Shown piece after piece: positions 36,502 through 45,269 of a DNA stretch of 64,000 nucleotides (the stretch's first letter is position 1; each line of letters opens with the position of its first letter). The DNA lies in NCBI RefSeq assembly GCF_014641555.1, contig NZ_BMHY01000003.1:161061-225060 (forward strand), in the 5' to 3' direction. A program made the translations under genes and the position numbers. This stretch comes from Paenibacillus radicis (ex Gao et al. 2016). Lineage in GTDB: Bacteria; Bacillota; Bacilli; Paenibacillales; Paenibacillaceae. The notes beneath the pieces were generated by a model, which saw only the letters and a program-made list of their open reading frames with translations, had not been told where the DNA came from and searched no databases.

Positions 36502-37743
36502 ATGATGAAATGGTTACGAAGAGGTGTTCTGTTAATGGCAATGCTGCTGGGGGTCAGTTCAATTCCGGCAATCGGATTTGCGCTTCCAGGAGAAATCTCG
36601 TATTACAGCGGCTCCACTCTCTTTACCCGCTACACCGGATCAGAGACGTTTAACGGCAGCGCGTACACACCTCATTCGCCCAACCGCTACAACAGCTATG
36701 AGAAAAGGTTCAAGCTTCATTTTGACAAATACCGTTATAAATTCAGAAGCTCCGGAAGCACCACCTTTTATTTTGCTATCGCCAAAATCACCCCCGAGTT
36801 CCCAGACGGTCAATCCATGTATGAGCAGCAGCTAAGCAGCTTTAGCTCCTATTCCAATTATTTGGATGGGGACTATTACATCTACATGTACGACTTTTCC
36901 GGAAACACGTCCAACCTGAATCTCTCTCAGCTCGAGGTCAGTGCAGTCACTCCCGGCGAAGTAAGGCTCTACAGCCCCGGCTCCTTCTCTTACACCTCCG
37001 GTTATTTCGCCGGCTCAGGCTCATCTTACCTGCTCAGAGGAAGTACACATACGATCGATGCTTATGTGGAGGGGGTACCCACCTCCGTTGTCGCTTCCGT
37101 CACGACAAGCACCGGCACGACGGTTCTCGGCAACCTGTCCTATGTTCCCGGTACAATCGGCCGCTATAAGCTGGACTATACGTTCAATGAGCATTATGAC
37201 ACCCGAAACGCACAGAAGCCTACGCTCAAAATAACGGCGACCTATCCGAACGATATTCGCGGCGCATCTGTCGTCGTCGCATCTCAGCCCATCTACGTAA
37301 CAGAAATGGATTATAACTACTATCAGCGCAATGACTCTACATGGTACTACAACTCGCCGACTGACAACAGCTTTGCTGGCCCTGCGACGAGTGCATTTAC
37401 TTGCTATCATTTCGTTGCGGATATTTCGGATACCTCTTACACCGGCTCACCGCAGCAGGGCAATGATGCCGATATTATCAACTTTATGAAAAAGCAGGGC
37501 GCTCACGCTTCCCGTCCTGGCATTAGTTATTCAACGGCATCGATGACGCCAATCGCCTTCCCTGATGCGATTTATTACACGAATTATCACTTTGCAAAAG
37601 TAACGAACTGGGATGCAAGCGGCAATCCGACGGAGATCGTCTCCAAGTGGGGCGGACTGGAGCTCATCAAGAGCACGTCTGCAGCCCCGTTCTCCAACTC
37701 GATCGCCACTTACGGTGCTCCGCGCATTTACTTTAAGCGCTAG
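36502..37743 (+). CDS. Secreted protein of unknown function with a possible Cys/His catalytic domain
   Basis: A 413-residue protein with a signal peptide (LLMAMLLGVSSIPAIGFA) and a Ser/Tyr-rich mature part predicted as beta-strands. I do not recognise residues 30-270. The last ~120 residues carry FTCYHFVADI (Cys301) and, after a spacer, NYHFAKVTNWDASGNPTEIV then SKWG (His363). A Cys at a helix start followed by His at a strand start and a D-x-x-G-x-P turn recalls NlpC/P60, CHAP and amidase_6 thiol enzymes, but this is inference. AAGGAGG at 36491-36497 fixes the start at 36502. It stands alone between two terminators. Confidence 0.75.
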   Translation: MMKWLRRGVLLMAMLLGVSSIPAIGFALPGEISYYSGSTLFTRYTGSETFNGSAYTPHSPNRYNSYEKRFKLHFDKYRYKFRSSGSTTFYFAIAKITPEFPDGQSMYEQQLSSFSSYSNYLDGDYYIYMYDFSGNTSNLNLSQLEVSAVTPGEVRLYSPGSFSYTSGYFAGSGSSYLLRGSTHTIDAYVEGVPTSVVASVTTSTGTTVLGNLSYVPGTIGRYKLDYTFNEHYDTRNAQKPTLKITATYPNDIRGASVVVASQPIYVTEMDYNYYQRNDSTWYYNSPTDNSFAGPATSAFTCYHFVADISDTSYTGSPQQGNDADIINFMKKQGAHASRPGISYSTASMTPIAFPDAIYYTNYHFAKVTNWDASGNPTEIVSKWGGLELIKSTSAAPFSNSIATYGAPRIYFKR

Positions 37744-37760
37744 TTAGAAGTGTCGGCGCG

Positions 37761-37815
37761 AAAAAAGCCAGTACCGGTATTGAACTGTTTTTCAGTTCAC
37801 ATCGGACTGGCTTTT
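37761..37815. terminator. Bidirectional terminator
   Basis: A long hairpin with outer arms AAAAGCCAGT / ACTGGCTTTT and inner stem TGAACTG / CAGTTCA. It lies between convergent genes and has A- and T-runs on both sides. Confidence 0.85.
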
Positions 37816-37841
37816 CACTTGCTATCGTTCGCTAACCAGGC

Positions 37842-38480
37842 TTACTCTTTCCACGGCGAGTGAAGCACGCATTCGCAGAAGTTGGTAGGCTTGAAGCCGG
37901 GCAGCAGCATCGCGCAAACATCCGCTTTAATGTTGCCGAACGTCGTCTCCGGCTTATGCTTGAAGCCTTCCAGGAAAGCAGGCAAGATTTTGTTCTTAAA
38001 TCCGTTACGCGGATAGGCAGTAACTACTTGCCCGCGTACTTCTTCGGTCAGGCTTTCGAAATTTTCACCCATGACGTCATAACCAACGCCAGAGTAGATC
38101 AAGGCTACTTCAGGCTCTTTGTATTGGGCTACGCCAATCGTTGTATGAAGCGCAATCGCATCCCAGACGAGACGGGACGATTCCTCGGGAACACCATGGC
38201 TCCGCAGATAATCGCGAGCAGCATTCGCTCCGTCTACCTCGAAACGCTTGTCCGGGCTGCTATAATGCTTCGTCAGACCAAGATCATGGAATAAAGCGCT
38301 AATGTACAGCAGCTCGCTGTCATATTTCACCCCGTTGTTGGCACCTTGCAAAGCTCCAAACAAATAGACGCGGTGTGAGTGGTTCCAGAGCAGATCATTA
38401 CCGTGCTCGCGAAGCAGCTCAGCGGCGCCAAGCGCCAGCTTGCTGTCCGGAATTTTAATATCGGCGATAGTAGTAGTCAT
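37842..38480 (-). CDS. HD-domain protein, cyanamide hydratase-like
   Basis: A 212-residue soluble protein with a metal-dependent HD domain: His34/His36 (NHSHRVYLFG), the His-Asp pair at 65-66 (ALFHDLGLT) and a later His at about 112 (ALHTTIG). The pattern and spacing resemble the cyanamide hydratase family of HD proteins found in fungi and bacteria, which add water to cyanamide to give urea. The true substrate in this organism is unknown. Start behind GGGAGG. It is a single-gene unit between a bidirectional terminator and a long non-coding gap. Confidence 0.75.
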   Translation of the reverse strand: MTTTIADIKIPDSKLALGAAELLREHGNDLLWNHSHRVYLFGALQGANNGVKYDSELLYISALFHDLGLTKHYSSPDKRFEVDGANAARDYLRSHGVPEESSRLVWDAIALHTTIGVAQYKEPEVALIYSGVGYDVMGENFESLTEEVRGQVVTAYPRNGFKNKILPAFLEGFKHKPETTFGNIKADVCAMLLPGFKPTNFCECVLHSPWKE

Positions 38481-38624
38481 GTTGATTCCTCCCTGATTTT
38501 CAAATGGTGTGGCTGGTCAATCTTAGTGTTGCTGCTTGATGAACAAAGTATAGTCCGGACAGTATTATAAGTAAATATTATTGTTTCTATTATAATAATA
38601 GATTTCATCGATGTTAATGACATG

Positions 38625-38652
38625 AAAAAACAGGACTCGGTTTAGAGCCCTG
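38625..38652 (-). terminator. Terminator, probably for the siderophore uptake operon
   Basis: Imperfect stem CAGGACTC / GAGCCCTG with six T residues following on the minus strand. It lies over 700 bases past the binding-protein stop, with both repeat elements between. Confidence 0.55.
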
Positions 38653-38672
38653 CTATTGTGCTATATACGGGA

Positions 38673-38790
38673 TCGCTGCGCGTTTTGGTTCATGCTGCTA
38701 TTCTTGATTCCATTGTCCCCATCGCCGGCACGATGATAAATGGTTAGAATCTTCAAAAAAGCATCCTGAACTCAAAACGCTCCGCTTTCC
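38673..38790 (+). repeat. Dispersed ~130-bp repeat (element I), copy 3
   Basis: Distant, slightly shorter copy of the repeats at 1544-1674 and 1711-1840. Its left end reads GCGTTTTGGTTCATG and its right end TGAACTCAAAACGC. The TTTCG/CGAAA pairing of copy 2 is replaced by TTTTG/CAAAA here, keeping the two ends complementary. Confidence 0.82.
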
Positions 38791-39019
38791 CCCAGCCGTG
38801 CATCATCTCAGAGCAAGACAAACCAAGAATTAAACATTCAAAGCCATGCCTCATTCTTGATGACGCTACAACCGAACCCATTAGCACTCGAATCAGTCTC
38901 ATGCAAGAAAGTAAACCCGCTACCACTCCGCTATCTGCTGCCTGCCGCGCGTCTGCAACGACTGTAAAATTGGTCTGCCATCATCCTATCCTGCATCGCC
39001 ACGCCGCGCGCGGGAGGCA

Positions 39020-39205
39020 CAAAATGTAAATGTGCAGGTTGTTAGCCGCTTTTTCGGCGATTTTTCGCTTCAAAATGCAAATATGCAGTTTGATTGGCTC
39101 AAAAAGACGCTATAGCGTGAAATAGAAGGATTTCAAATGTACTTTTGCATTTTGAACGCCATTCTGGACCTTTTGAGACAGATCAGCATGCACTTTTGCA
39201 TTTTG
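39020..39205 (+). repeat. Dispersed 186-bp near-palindromic element (element II), copy C
   Basis: Forward copy with the four-word layout; the right-hand inverted words are TGTACTTTTGCATTTTG and TGCACTTTTGCATTTTG. It lies downstream of the siderophore binding-protein gene and upstream of the putative terminator, but in the opposite orientation to that transcript. Confidence 0.9.
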
Positions 39206-39387
39206 TTTCTCATTTAGGCACAAAGAGTCCAGTGTGTGGAGCTGTGTGAAGCTGATTTCACAGCTTGGAGCTGTTGAAAGCGAATTGCGCCTTCTGCAGC
39301 TTCGGAAGGCATATCGCATCTTAACTAGCTGCTTGTATAGTCCTCACAGACCCATACTGCGACAGTTACCACCAGCATCCCTAAAAG

Positions 39388-40335
39388 TTACTTAGCAAAT
39401 AGCTTTTCCGCGTCTTCCAGCGCCATAAAGTGGCCAATGGAGGAATAGTCCAGCCATTTTTGTCCATCGAGCACATAGACATGCTGATTTTTCACCGCTT
39501 TTAGATTTTGCCAGATCGGATTTTTGGCCAATTCATCGAAGGTGGCTTTGGCTTCGCTGCCTTTGCTTATAATGACAAAGATCGCATCCGCATCGAAGTC
39601 CGGCAGCACCTCTTGCGAGATGACGGCGTAAGGTTTATCGACGATTTTTTCCACACCAGCGGCTGGCGCAAGCTTGAGATCATCAAACATAATCGGCCCT
39701 AGCGGACGCTTCATCCCCATGACGCGCAGCTCCTTCGCCGTCATTCGGATCGCCATCACTTTGGCATCGGCGCCAAGCTTTTCGTGAATCATCGTACTTA
39801 CATTTGCCGCTTTACTCTCATAATCGGCAATAAATTTCTCGGCTTCCGCTTTCTTGTCTACTTGCTCGGCAATTCTTCGCAGATGATCACGCCAGGTTCC
39901 TTCGTCCATATTAATGCTCACCGTCGGCGCGATTTTTTCAAATTTGCCCACATCTTCGCCTGTGTATACTTCATCGATAAAGATAACATCCGGCTTCGAC
40001 GCCAGAACGGCTTCCATGTCGGGATCAGTTACGACACCATATTTGGCTGCACCCTCCAGACGATCTTTCACATGGGGGAGGAAATCTTTGACGTCACCGC
40101 CAATAACCGAGCCGATCGGCTTAATGCCGAGTGCAAGCAAGTTGTTCGTAATATGTATCGACATCGAGGCGATTTTGGCATCGCCATATTGACCCGTTTG
40201 TTCGACTTCACTAGCCCCCGTATTAGAGGAACCTTCTTTGGAGCCCGTACCTTTATTAGCTGCTTGCCCGCATGCAGATAGCAGCGCGACGAGCATAACA
40301 ACCGTTAGCATAAACAATCCCTTTTTCAACTTCAT
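39388..40335 (-). CDS. Iron-siderophore ABC substrate-binding lipoprotein
   Basis: A 315-residue cluster-8 binding protein with lipobox ALLSAC (Cys22 from the chosen start). The fold includes DAKIASMSIHITNNLLALGIK, KPDVIFIDEVYTG and the final NQHVYVLDGQKWLDYSSIGH. The ATG at 40335 lies just after AGGAG; a TTG at 40350 is also in frame. It is the third gene of an operon with two FecCD permeases and delivers a ferric siderophore to them. Confidence 0.88.
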   Translation of the reverse strand: MKLKKGLFMLTVVMLVALLSACGQAANKGTGSKEGSSNTGASEVEQTGQYGDAKIASMSIHITNNLLALGIKPIGSVIGGDVKDFLPHVKDRLEGAAKYGVVTDPDMEAVLASKPDVIFIDEVYTGEDVGKFEKIAPTVSINMDEGTWRDHLRRIAEQVDKKAEAEKFIADYESKAANVSTMIHEKLGADAKVMAIRMTAKELRVMGMKRPLGPIMFDDLKLAPAAGVEKIVDKPYAVISQEVLPDFDADAIFVIISKGSEAKATFDELAKNPIWQNLKAVKNQHVYVLDGQKWLDYSSIGHFMALEDAEKLFAK

Positions 40336-40356
40336 CCATCTCCTGTTCAATCTTCT

Positions 40357-41376
40357 CTAAAATTTTGTTTTAAACAGCATATACAAAAAGTAAGGTCCGC
40401 CTACCATCGCAACGACGATTCCCGCCGGTATCGCAACAGGCTGCAAAATAGACCGGCCAATCGTGTCCGCCGTCACTAGAATAACAAGCCCTGTAAGGGC
40501 AGCTACCGGCAAAAAATAACGATGCTGCGGCCCGGCCAGCCGTCTTGCAATATGAGGCGCAACCAGCCCAATAAAGCCAATCCCGCCTGCCATCGCAACA
40601 CTTGCGCAGGACAAGGCTACCGCTGCGGCCAGCATCACAATCCGGTTTCGAGTAACCCGGCTTCCGATTCCCGAGGCCAGCTCATCACCCAGCGCAAACA
40701 GATCTAGCTTCTTAGACTGGCTGTACAGGAATGGAATCAGAAGCGCGATCCAAGGAAGCAGTGTCCATACATGAATCCATTCCCTGCCCCAGACGCTTCC
40801 CGCCAGCCAGCGCGAGGTGAAGGAATAGGTGTCCTCGTCCAGCCGCAAGGAAAGAAACAGCGTAAAAGCCCCGATTCCCGCCTCTATGGCAATGCCGACA
40901 AGGATAAGCCGAATTGGCAGCAGTCCTTTAAACCGGTCGTAAGCAAATAGGAAAATAATGACGGCCGTCACCATACCGCCCGCAAACGTAAAGAGCGGAA
41001 TAAGCAAGGCTGCCGGTCCCTCCATCGTCCGAAAGAAGGAAACGAATACGATTAGGCCAAATGCTGCGCCCGCATGCAGCCCCAGAATACCGGGGTCAGC
41101 TAAAGCATTCCGCGATACGCCTTGCAGCACGGCACCGGCTACACCCAGCCCCATCCCCGCAAGAGCGGTAATTATAATGCGCGGCAGACGATATTCGAAT
41201 AAAATAAGCATCTGCTCATTTGTCCCGTTGCCCCATAGCGTGTTCCAGACTTCTGACGGCGACAAACGAATTGATCCTGTATTGAGGGCGATAGTCACGA
41301 CCGCAATCGCAATCAGGAGCAGCGTAAAGGAAGCCCATAAAGCGTTTCGAAGCCGGCTCACTTGAATCCGGTCCAT
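40357..41376 (-). CDS. FecCD-family siderophore ABC permease
   Basis: A 339-residue permease with about nine to ten membrane helices and the family segments RLPRIIITALAGMGLGVAGA, NALADPGILGLHAGAAFG and GGIGFIGLVAPHIARRLAGP. It starts immediately after the stop of the preceding permease gene, behind GGAGGGAGC. It pairs with the other FecCD protein as the import channel. Confidence 0.9.
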   Translation of the reverse strand: MDRIQVSRLRNALWASFTLLLIAIAVVTIALNTGSIRLSPSEVWNTLWGNGTNEQMLILFEYRLPRIIITALAGMGLGVAGAVLQGVSRNALADPGILGLHAGAAFGLIVFVSFFRTMEGPAALLIPLFTFAGGMVTAVIIFLFAYDRFKGLLPIRLILVGIAIEAGIGAFTLFLSLRLDEDTYSFTSRWLAGSVWGREWIHVWTLLPWIALLIPFLYSQSKKLDLFALGDELASGIGSRVTRNRIVMLAAAVALSCASVAMAGGIGFIGLVAPHIARRLAGPQHRYFLPVAALTGLVILVTADTIGRSILQPVAIPAGIVVAMVGGPYFLYMLFKTKF

Positions 41377-42381
41377 CTACAGCTCCCTCCTTTCCTTGCG
41401 AGCCAAATAGAGAAAGAAAGGAACGCCTACCATCGCCACCATGCCCCCAATTGCAAATTCACGCGGCGGGTGAACCATTCGCGAAGCGAAATCTGCCCAG
41501 ACCAGCAAAATAGCGCCAAGTAAAGCGGCGAACGGAATTGTGATCCGATAATCTACACCAACTAAACGGCGAGCCATATGAGGAATAACAAGACCAACAA
41601 AGCTGATCGACCCTGCGACCGATACCGAGGAACCAGCAAGCACAACTGCAGCTGCCATTCCGAAAAAACGGATCCGCCCGACGCGAACTCCAAGGCCTGC
41701 AGCCGTCTCCTCGCCGAAGGCCATGGAAGTAATCGACCTTCCCATTGCCATGGAACCGCCAATCGTGAGGAGTACAACAGGCGCAAGCCACTTCAGATGC
41801 TCCCATCTGACCCCCGCCACACCTCCTGCATACCAGAAGGCCAAATCCTGGCTAAGGTCATAATAGATGGCGACACCGCTGCTTAATGAATGCAGGATAG
41901 CGGCAACGACCGCTCCGGCTATCGTAAGCTTCAGTGAGGTCAGTCCGCCTCGCGTGGCAGAGCTGAGTGCGACGATAATTAATGTACTTAACGCCGCTCC
42001 AATAAAAGATAAAATCATTAACTTTCCATAGGCAAGACCCGGCAATAGCGCAAAGGATAGCGCGACGACAAACGCCGCCCCCGCATTGACGCCCAAAATA
42101 CCGGTATCCGCCATCGGATTCCGCGTAACCCCTTGCATTAATGAACCGGCCACGGCAAAAGCCATTCCCGTCAATACCGCGCCGAGGACGCGGGGCAGCC
42201 TTAACACATGGACGATTTGATGTGCCGTATCTTCTTTGTTATAGTGAAAAATCGCGGTCCATACCGTCCGCAATGTCAGCTCTTTAGCGCCATAGGAAAT
42301 CGCCAGAAACATTGAGAGCAGTAAGGCCACAATTACCGCCGTAAACCATAGGCTTATCTGCCATTTTTTATTCCCGTTCAT
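41377..42381 (-). CDS. FecCD-family siderophore ABC permease
   Basis: A 334-residue permease, first gene of the operon. Segments RLPRVLGAVLTGMAFAVAGS, NPMADTGILGVNAGAAFVVA and GSISFVGLVIPHMARRLVG are typical. The ribosome binding site is weak. A perfect Fur box 41 bases upstream predicts iron repression, and the Btr-like regulator gene immediately upstream suggests siderophore-dependent activation. Confidence 0.9.
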   Translation of the reverse strand: MNGNKKWQISLWFTAVIVALLLSMFLAISYGAKELTLRTVWTAIFHYNKEDTAHQIVHVLRLPRVLGAVLTGMAFAVAGSLMQGVTRNPMADTGILGVNAGAAFVVALSFALLPGLAYGKLMILSFIGAALSTLIIVALSSATRGGLTSLKLTIAGAVVAAILHSLSSGVAIYYDLSQDLAFWYAGGVAGVRWEHLKWLAPVVLLTIGGSMAMGRSITSMAFGEETAAGLGVRVGRIRFFGMAAAVVLAGSSVSVAGSISFVGLVIPHMARRLVGVDYRITIPFAALLGAILLVWADFASRMVHPPREFAIGGMVAMVGVPFFLYLARKERREL

Positions 42382-42421
42382 CTGTTTCGCGCGAGGATAC
42401 CTCCGTTCCTATCAATAATAT

Positions 42422-42436
42422 TGATAATCATTATCA
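42422..42436. promoter_or_regulatory. Perfect Fur box upstream of the siderophore uptake operon
   Basis: TGATAAT-C-ATTATCA is an exact match to the Bacillus Fur 7-1-7 consensus, and an extra TTATC follows that could form an overlapping second site. Confidence 0.92.
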
Positions 42437-42550
42437 TTATCTAATTATAACCGTCCCTCTTTCTCCGTCCATGACATATTCCAAGCTTCGTTCATGGACA
42501 AATTCAAGATTTCCGGTTTCACTCGATATGGATTTATTCCCTTTTATTCA

Positions 42551-44179
42551 TCATGCCTCACCTGACAGAAGTAAATACGCCTCTTCCAGCTGCCAATTGA
42601 TCATTTGCGGCGAATAAAGAATCCACTTGTCCCAATCCACCACAAAAACACGCCCATTCTTGACTGCAGAATGCGCAGCCCAAGCCGGTTCCGAGACGAT
42701 CCATTGCTGTACCCGCTCACGATCTTCGTCCGTCTCCACTGCGACCAACAAATAATCGGCTTCATAATTCCCAATCTCATGCGGAGCAATGCCTGTCCAA
42801 TTAAAGCCTGTCCCTTCAGGATGGAGACTTAGCTGCTCCTGAATTCGCTGCGGCGGCTGAAACCCCAGTGACCGGTAAAAGACATGTCCGATATTTCGTG
42901 ATCCGTACATGCGAAGCCCTTTAGCACGTGCGCTGCATACCGCGACGGTTGTGTCCGCAATAGCAAGCTTCCCTTCAAGCTTGCGGTGAAGCTGCTCCGC
43001 CTTGCTTTTATGCTCAGTTATCCATGCTTCGGCAGCCTGCTTCCGGTCAACAAGCTCCGCGATTGTGGTCAAATGGGCATAGATATCCTTCGTCGTCCAT
43101 GGGATGGCAATGACTGGCGCGATATCGTTCACATTTTCCAATGCTTTACCGTGAACATTATCCTTGCACAGGATCAGATCCGGCTTCGCTTCCGCGAACG
43201 TTTCCCGGCTAATTTCCCACAGCTCCGAGCCATGCCGCGGCAAGCGAAGGGATTGCGGCGTCTCAGGCAAATAAGCATGAAGCTGCGCTGCGCAAGGTTT
43301 GATGCCAAGCGTGAGCAAGTGATCTGTATAGGGATAAGAAAGTGAGACGATCCGTACATTTTTGCTGCTCGTAAACATGGTTGGGGAGTAACCGCTCATT
43401 TCCTTAAAACGACGGCTGAAATAAAATTCGTCGCTATAGCCGACGTCCTGGGCGATTTCGCGTATCGACCTGTCGGTCTGCAGCAGCATTTCTTTGGCCT
43501 TGTTCATACGGAGATGCGCAAGGAAGGATACCGGCGTTTTACCCAAGTTGCGCTTGAATAGCTGGGAAAAATACGTCGGATGAAGCCCTGCCAACTCGGC
43601 AAGCTTGTCTACCCGAATTTCCTCGCGATAGTGGTTTTGCATATAGTGGATCGCTTGCTTCAGCCGCTCTTCGATGTCGTTCATCGCTACTGGGGCCGCG
43701 TGCTGCAGAATGCCTTTGAGCAAATCATACAAATATTGCTGGGCCTGAAACCGATTCTGCGCCTGCATCCGCTTGCCTTCGGCCTCAAGCAAATAGAAAT
43801 ACCGCTTAAATAGATGACTGCTGGCACGAATCTGCCCTTGCAGCGGGAATGTGGTTTCCCGGATAAAGGATCGGCTTGTATTGTTCTGAGCATGTTTGGT
43901 TAGACGGAAAATATCGAAGGTCAGCCAGCATAACTCTAGCCGTCCAAGCAGCCCTTGCCTCAGCTCAAGCCGGGTTCCGGGCGCAAACACATGAAGCGTG
44001 TCGCTCTCTAGTCTGGCTTCAAGTCCATCCACTTGAACAAGAGCATCCCCCTTCACCAGATATAGAAGAGTATGATGCTCCAACAGCAAGCTGCCGATCG
44101 CCCAATCGGGCGGTTCGCCGGATTTCCGGGCTTGTATGAGCTCAAACATCGTATCATTCAAAAACTGCTCCGCATTCAT
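42551..44179 (-). CDS. Btr-like regulator: AraC activator fused to a siderophore-binding domain
   Basis: A 542-residue protein. Residues about 1-165 form an N-terminal region with a cupin-like start, about 167-268 an AraC/XylS DNA-binding domain (AGLHPTYFSQLFKRNLGKTP, VGYSDEFYFSRRFKEMSGYS), and about 272-540 a cluster-8 periplasmic-binding-like domain without a signal peptide. This is the layout of Btr of Bacillus, which binds a ferric siderophore in the cytoplasm and activates uptake genes. The adjacent FecCD/binding-protein operon with its Fur box is the likely target. The ligand may differ from bacillibactin. Confidence 0.9.
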   Translation of the reverse strand: MNAEQFLNDTMFELIQARKSGEPPDWAIGSLLLEHHTLLYLVKGDALVQVDGLEARLESDTLHVFAPGTRLELRQGLLGRLELCWLTFDIFRLTKHAQNNTSRSFIRETTFPLQGQIRASSHLFKRYFYLLEAEGKRMQAQNRFQAQQYLYDLLKGILQHAAPVAMNDIEERLKQAIHYMQNHYREEIRVDKLAELAGLHPTYFSQLFKRNLGKTPVSFLAHLRMNKAKEMLLQTDRSIREIAQDVGYSDEFYFSRRFKEMSGYSPTMFTSSKNVRIVSLSYPYTDHLLTLGIKPCAAQLHAYLPETPQSLRLPRHGSELWEISRETFAEAKPDLILCKDNVHGKALENVNDIAPVIAIPWTTKDIYAHLTTIAELVDRKQAAEAWITEHKSKAEQLHRKLEGKLAIADTTVAVCSARAKGLRMYGSRNIGHVFYRSLGFQPPQRIQEQLSLHPEGTGFNWTGIAPHEIGNYEADYLLVAVETDEDRERVQQWIVSEPAWAAHSAVKNGRVFVVDWDKWILYSPQMINWQLEEAYLLLSGEA

Positions 44180-44294
44180 TTTGACCGCATCCCCTTATTA
44201 AACCAGCGCATCCCCGTGCCGCCCGCATAATTGTTTTTTCATTGTAGTCAACGAAAAGTGTTCCTGCAATAGATCACTTTTCACTTTCCGGCCG

Positions 44295-45146
44295 TCAGAG
44301 GCTGCCACGTATTGCATATAATCTGCGATATGCCGTAGGGGTCATCCCTTCGTGCTCCATAAATCGTTTGTTGAAATAGCTGACGCTCGGATACCCAGCT
44401 TCCTCGGCGATTTGTCCGATCGTGACATCCTCCCGCTCCAGCAGCCATTGCTTGGCCGCCTGCAAGCGGCAGCGAGTGATGAATGCCATTGGCGTCATTC
44501 TCGTCGCGCTCTTGAACAGTTTGCAGAAGTAATAGGTGGTAACACCAAGCTTATCCGCCCATTCATCCAAAATAAAAGGTTGAACCGCTTCTTGCTGCAT
44601 AAGCGGCAGCAGCTCCATTATCCGGTCGGCAGAGGTGGCCGCCTTGCCGCGATTAAGCGCAGCAGCCTGCTCGACGAATGCGGTCAGAACGGCATACGTC
44701 AGCATGGACAAATGGCTGGGATGCAGCATGCGATGGGTCTCGGCTTCCACCAGCAGTTCTTCATGAGCCTGCACCCAAAGGGCAGGCTGCCGAAGCGTCC
44801 ACAGCGGACTTTTGTGCAAGCCCTGCTCCAGCAAATAATCACGGAGTCCACTGCCTCCATAAAAATGCAGCCAACGAACATCCCACGGTTCATCTTGGCT
44901 GCTATAGTACCGCTGCTTCTGCAGCGGGAAATAAAGCACCGCTTCTCCCGCGCGCAGCTCGTGAACGACGCCGTCCAGCTCCACAAAACCTTTTCCAGAA
45001 ACGACGTAATGGATATTAAAATTGTTAAGTGCCCCCGCTTCCCTCGATACGGTATGCTCTGGATTTTCACGATATTGACCCACCGATTCGGGGAAGCAAA
45101 AGTATGGCATAGCAGGTAACGTAAGCAATAAGCTATGACGCTGCAT
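44295..45146 (-). CDS. AraC-family regulator with N-terminal cupin-like sensor
   Basis: A 283-residue regulator. The N-terminal arm has the AraC_binding pattern (NIHYVVSGKGFVELDGVVHE, RAGEAVLYFPLQKQRYYSS), followed by a C-terminal double helix-turn-helix (LGVTTYYFCKLFKSATRMTP, AGYPSVSYFNKRFMEHEGMT). The ATG at 45146 is behind GAGGTG; an upstream start 14 codons earlier is less likely. It is divergent from the dehydrogenase and aldo/keto reductase genes, which it probably controls in response to a sugar. Confidence 0.88.
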   Translation of the reverse strand: MQRHSLLLTLPAMPYFCFPESVGQYRENPEHTVSREAGALNNFNIHYVVSGKGFVELDGVVHELRAGEAVLYFPLQKQRYYSSQDEPWDVRWLHFYGGSGLRDYLLEQGLHKSPLWTLRQPALWVQAHEELLVEAETHRMLHPSHLSMLTYAVLTAFVEQAAALNRGKAATSADRIMELLPLMQQEAVQPFILDEWADKLGVTTYYFCKLFKSATRMTPMAFITRCRLQAAKQWLLEREDVTIGQIAEEAGYPSVSYFNKRFMEHEGMTPTAYRRLYAIRGSL

Positions 45147-45269
45147 CTTTAAACACCTCAATGACAATATTGTTTCAATGTGAAGCAAAATAATATTATT
45201 TTAATTTTAATTCGCATCCCCTATAATCGCAATATAATCATAAACCAACAAACAAAGCGAGGGTGAATC

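Larger units (their letters stand above)
38481..39387. other. Non-coding gap with two repeat families
   Basis: No gene is supported. The gap contains an AT-rich segment (38560-38600) that may hold the HD-gene promoter, a minus-strand terminator (38625-38652), element I copy 3 (38673-38790) and element II copy C (39020-39205). A 69-codon minus-strand frame overlapping element II reads repeated NAKVH words, an effect of the repeat rather than a gene. Confidence 0.6.
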
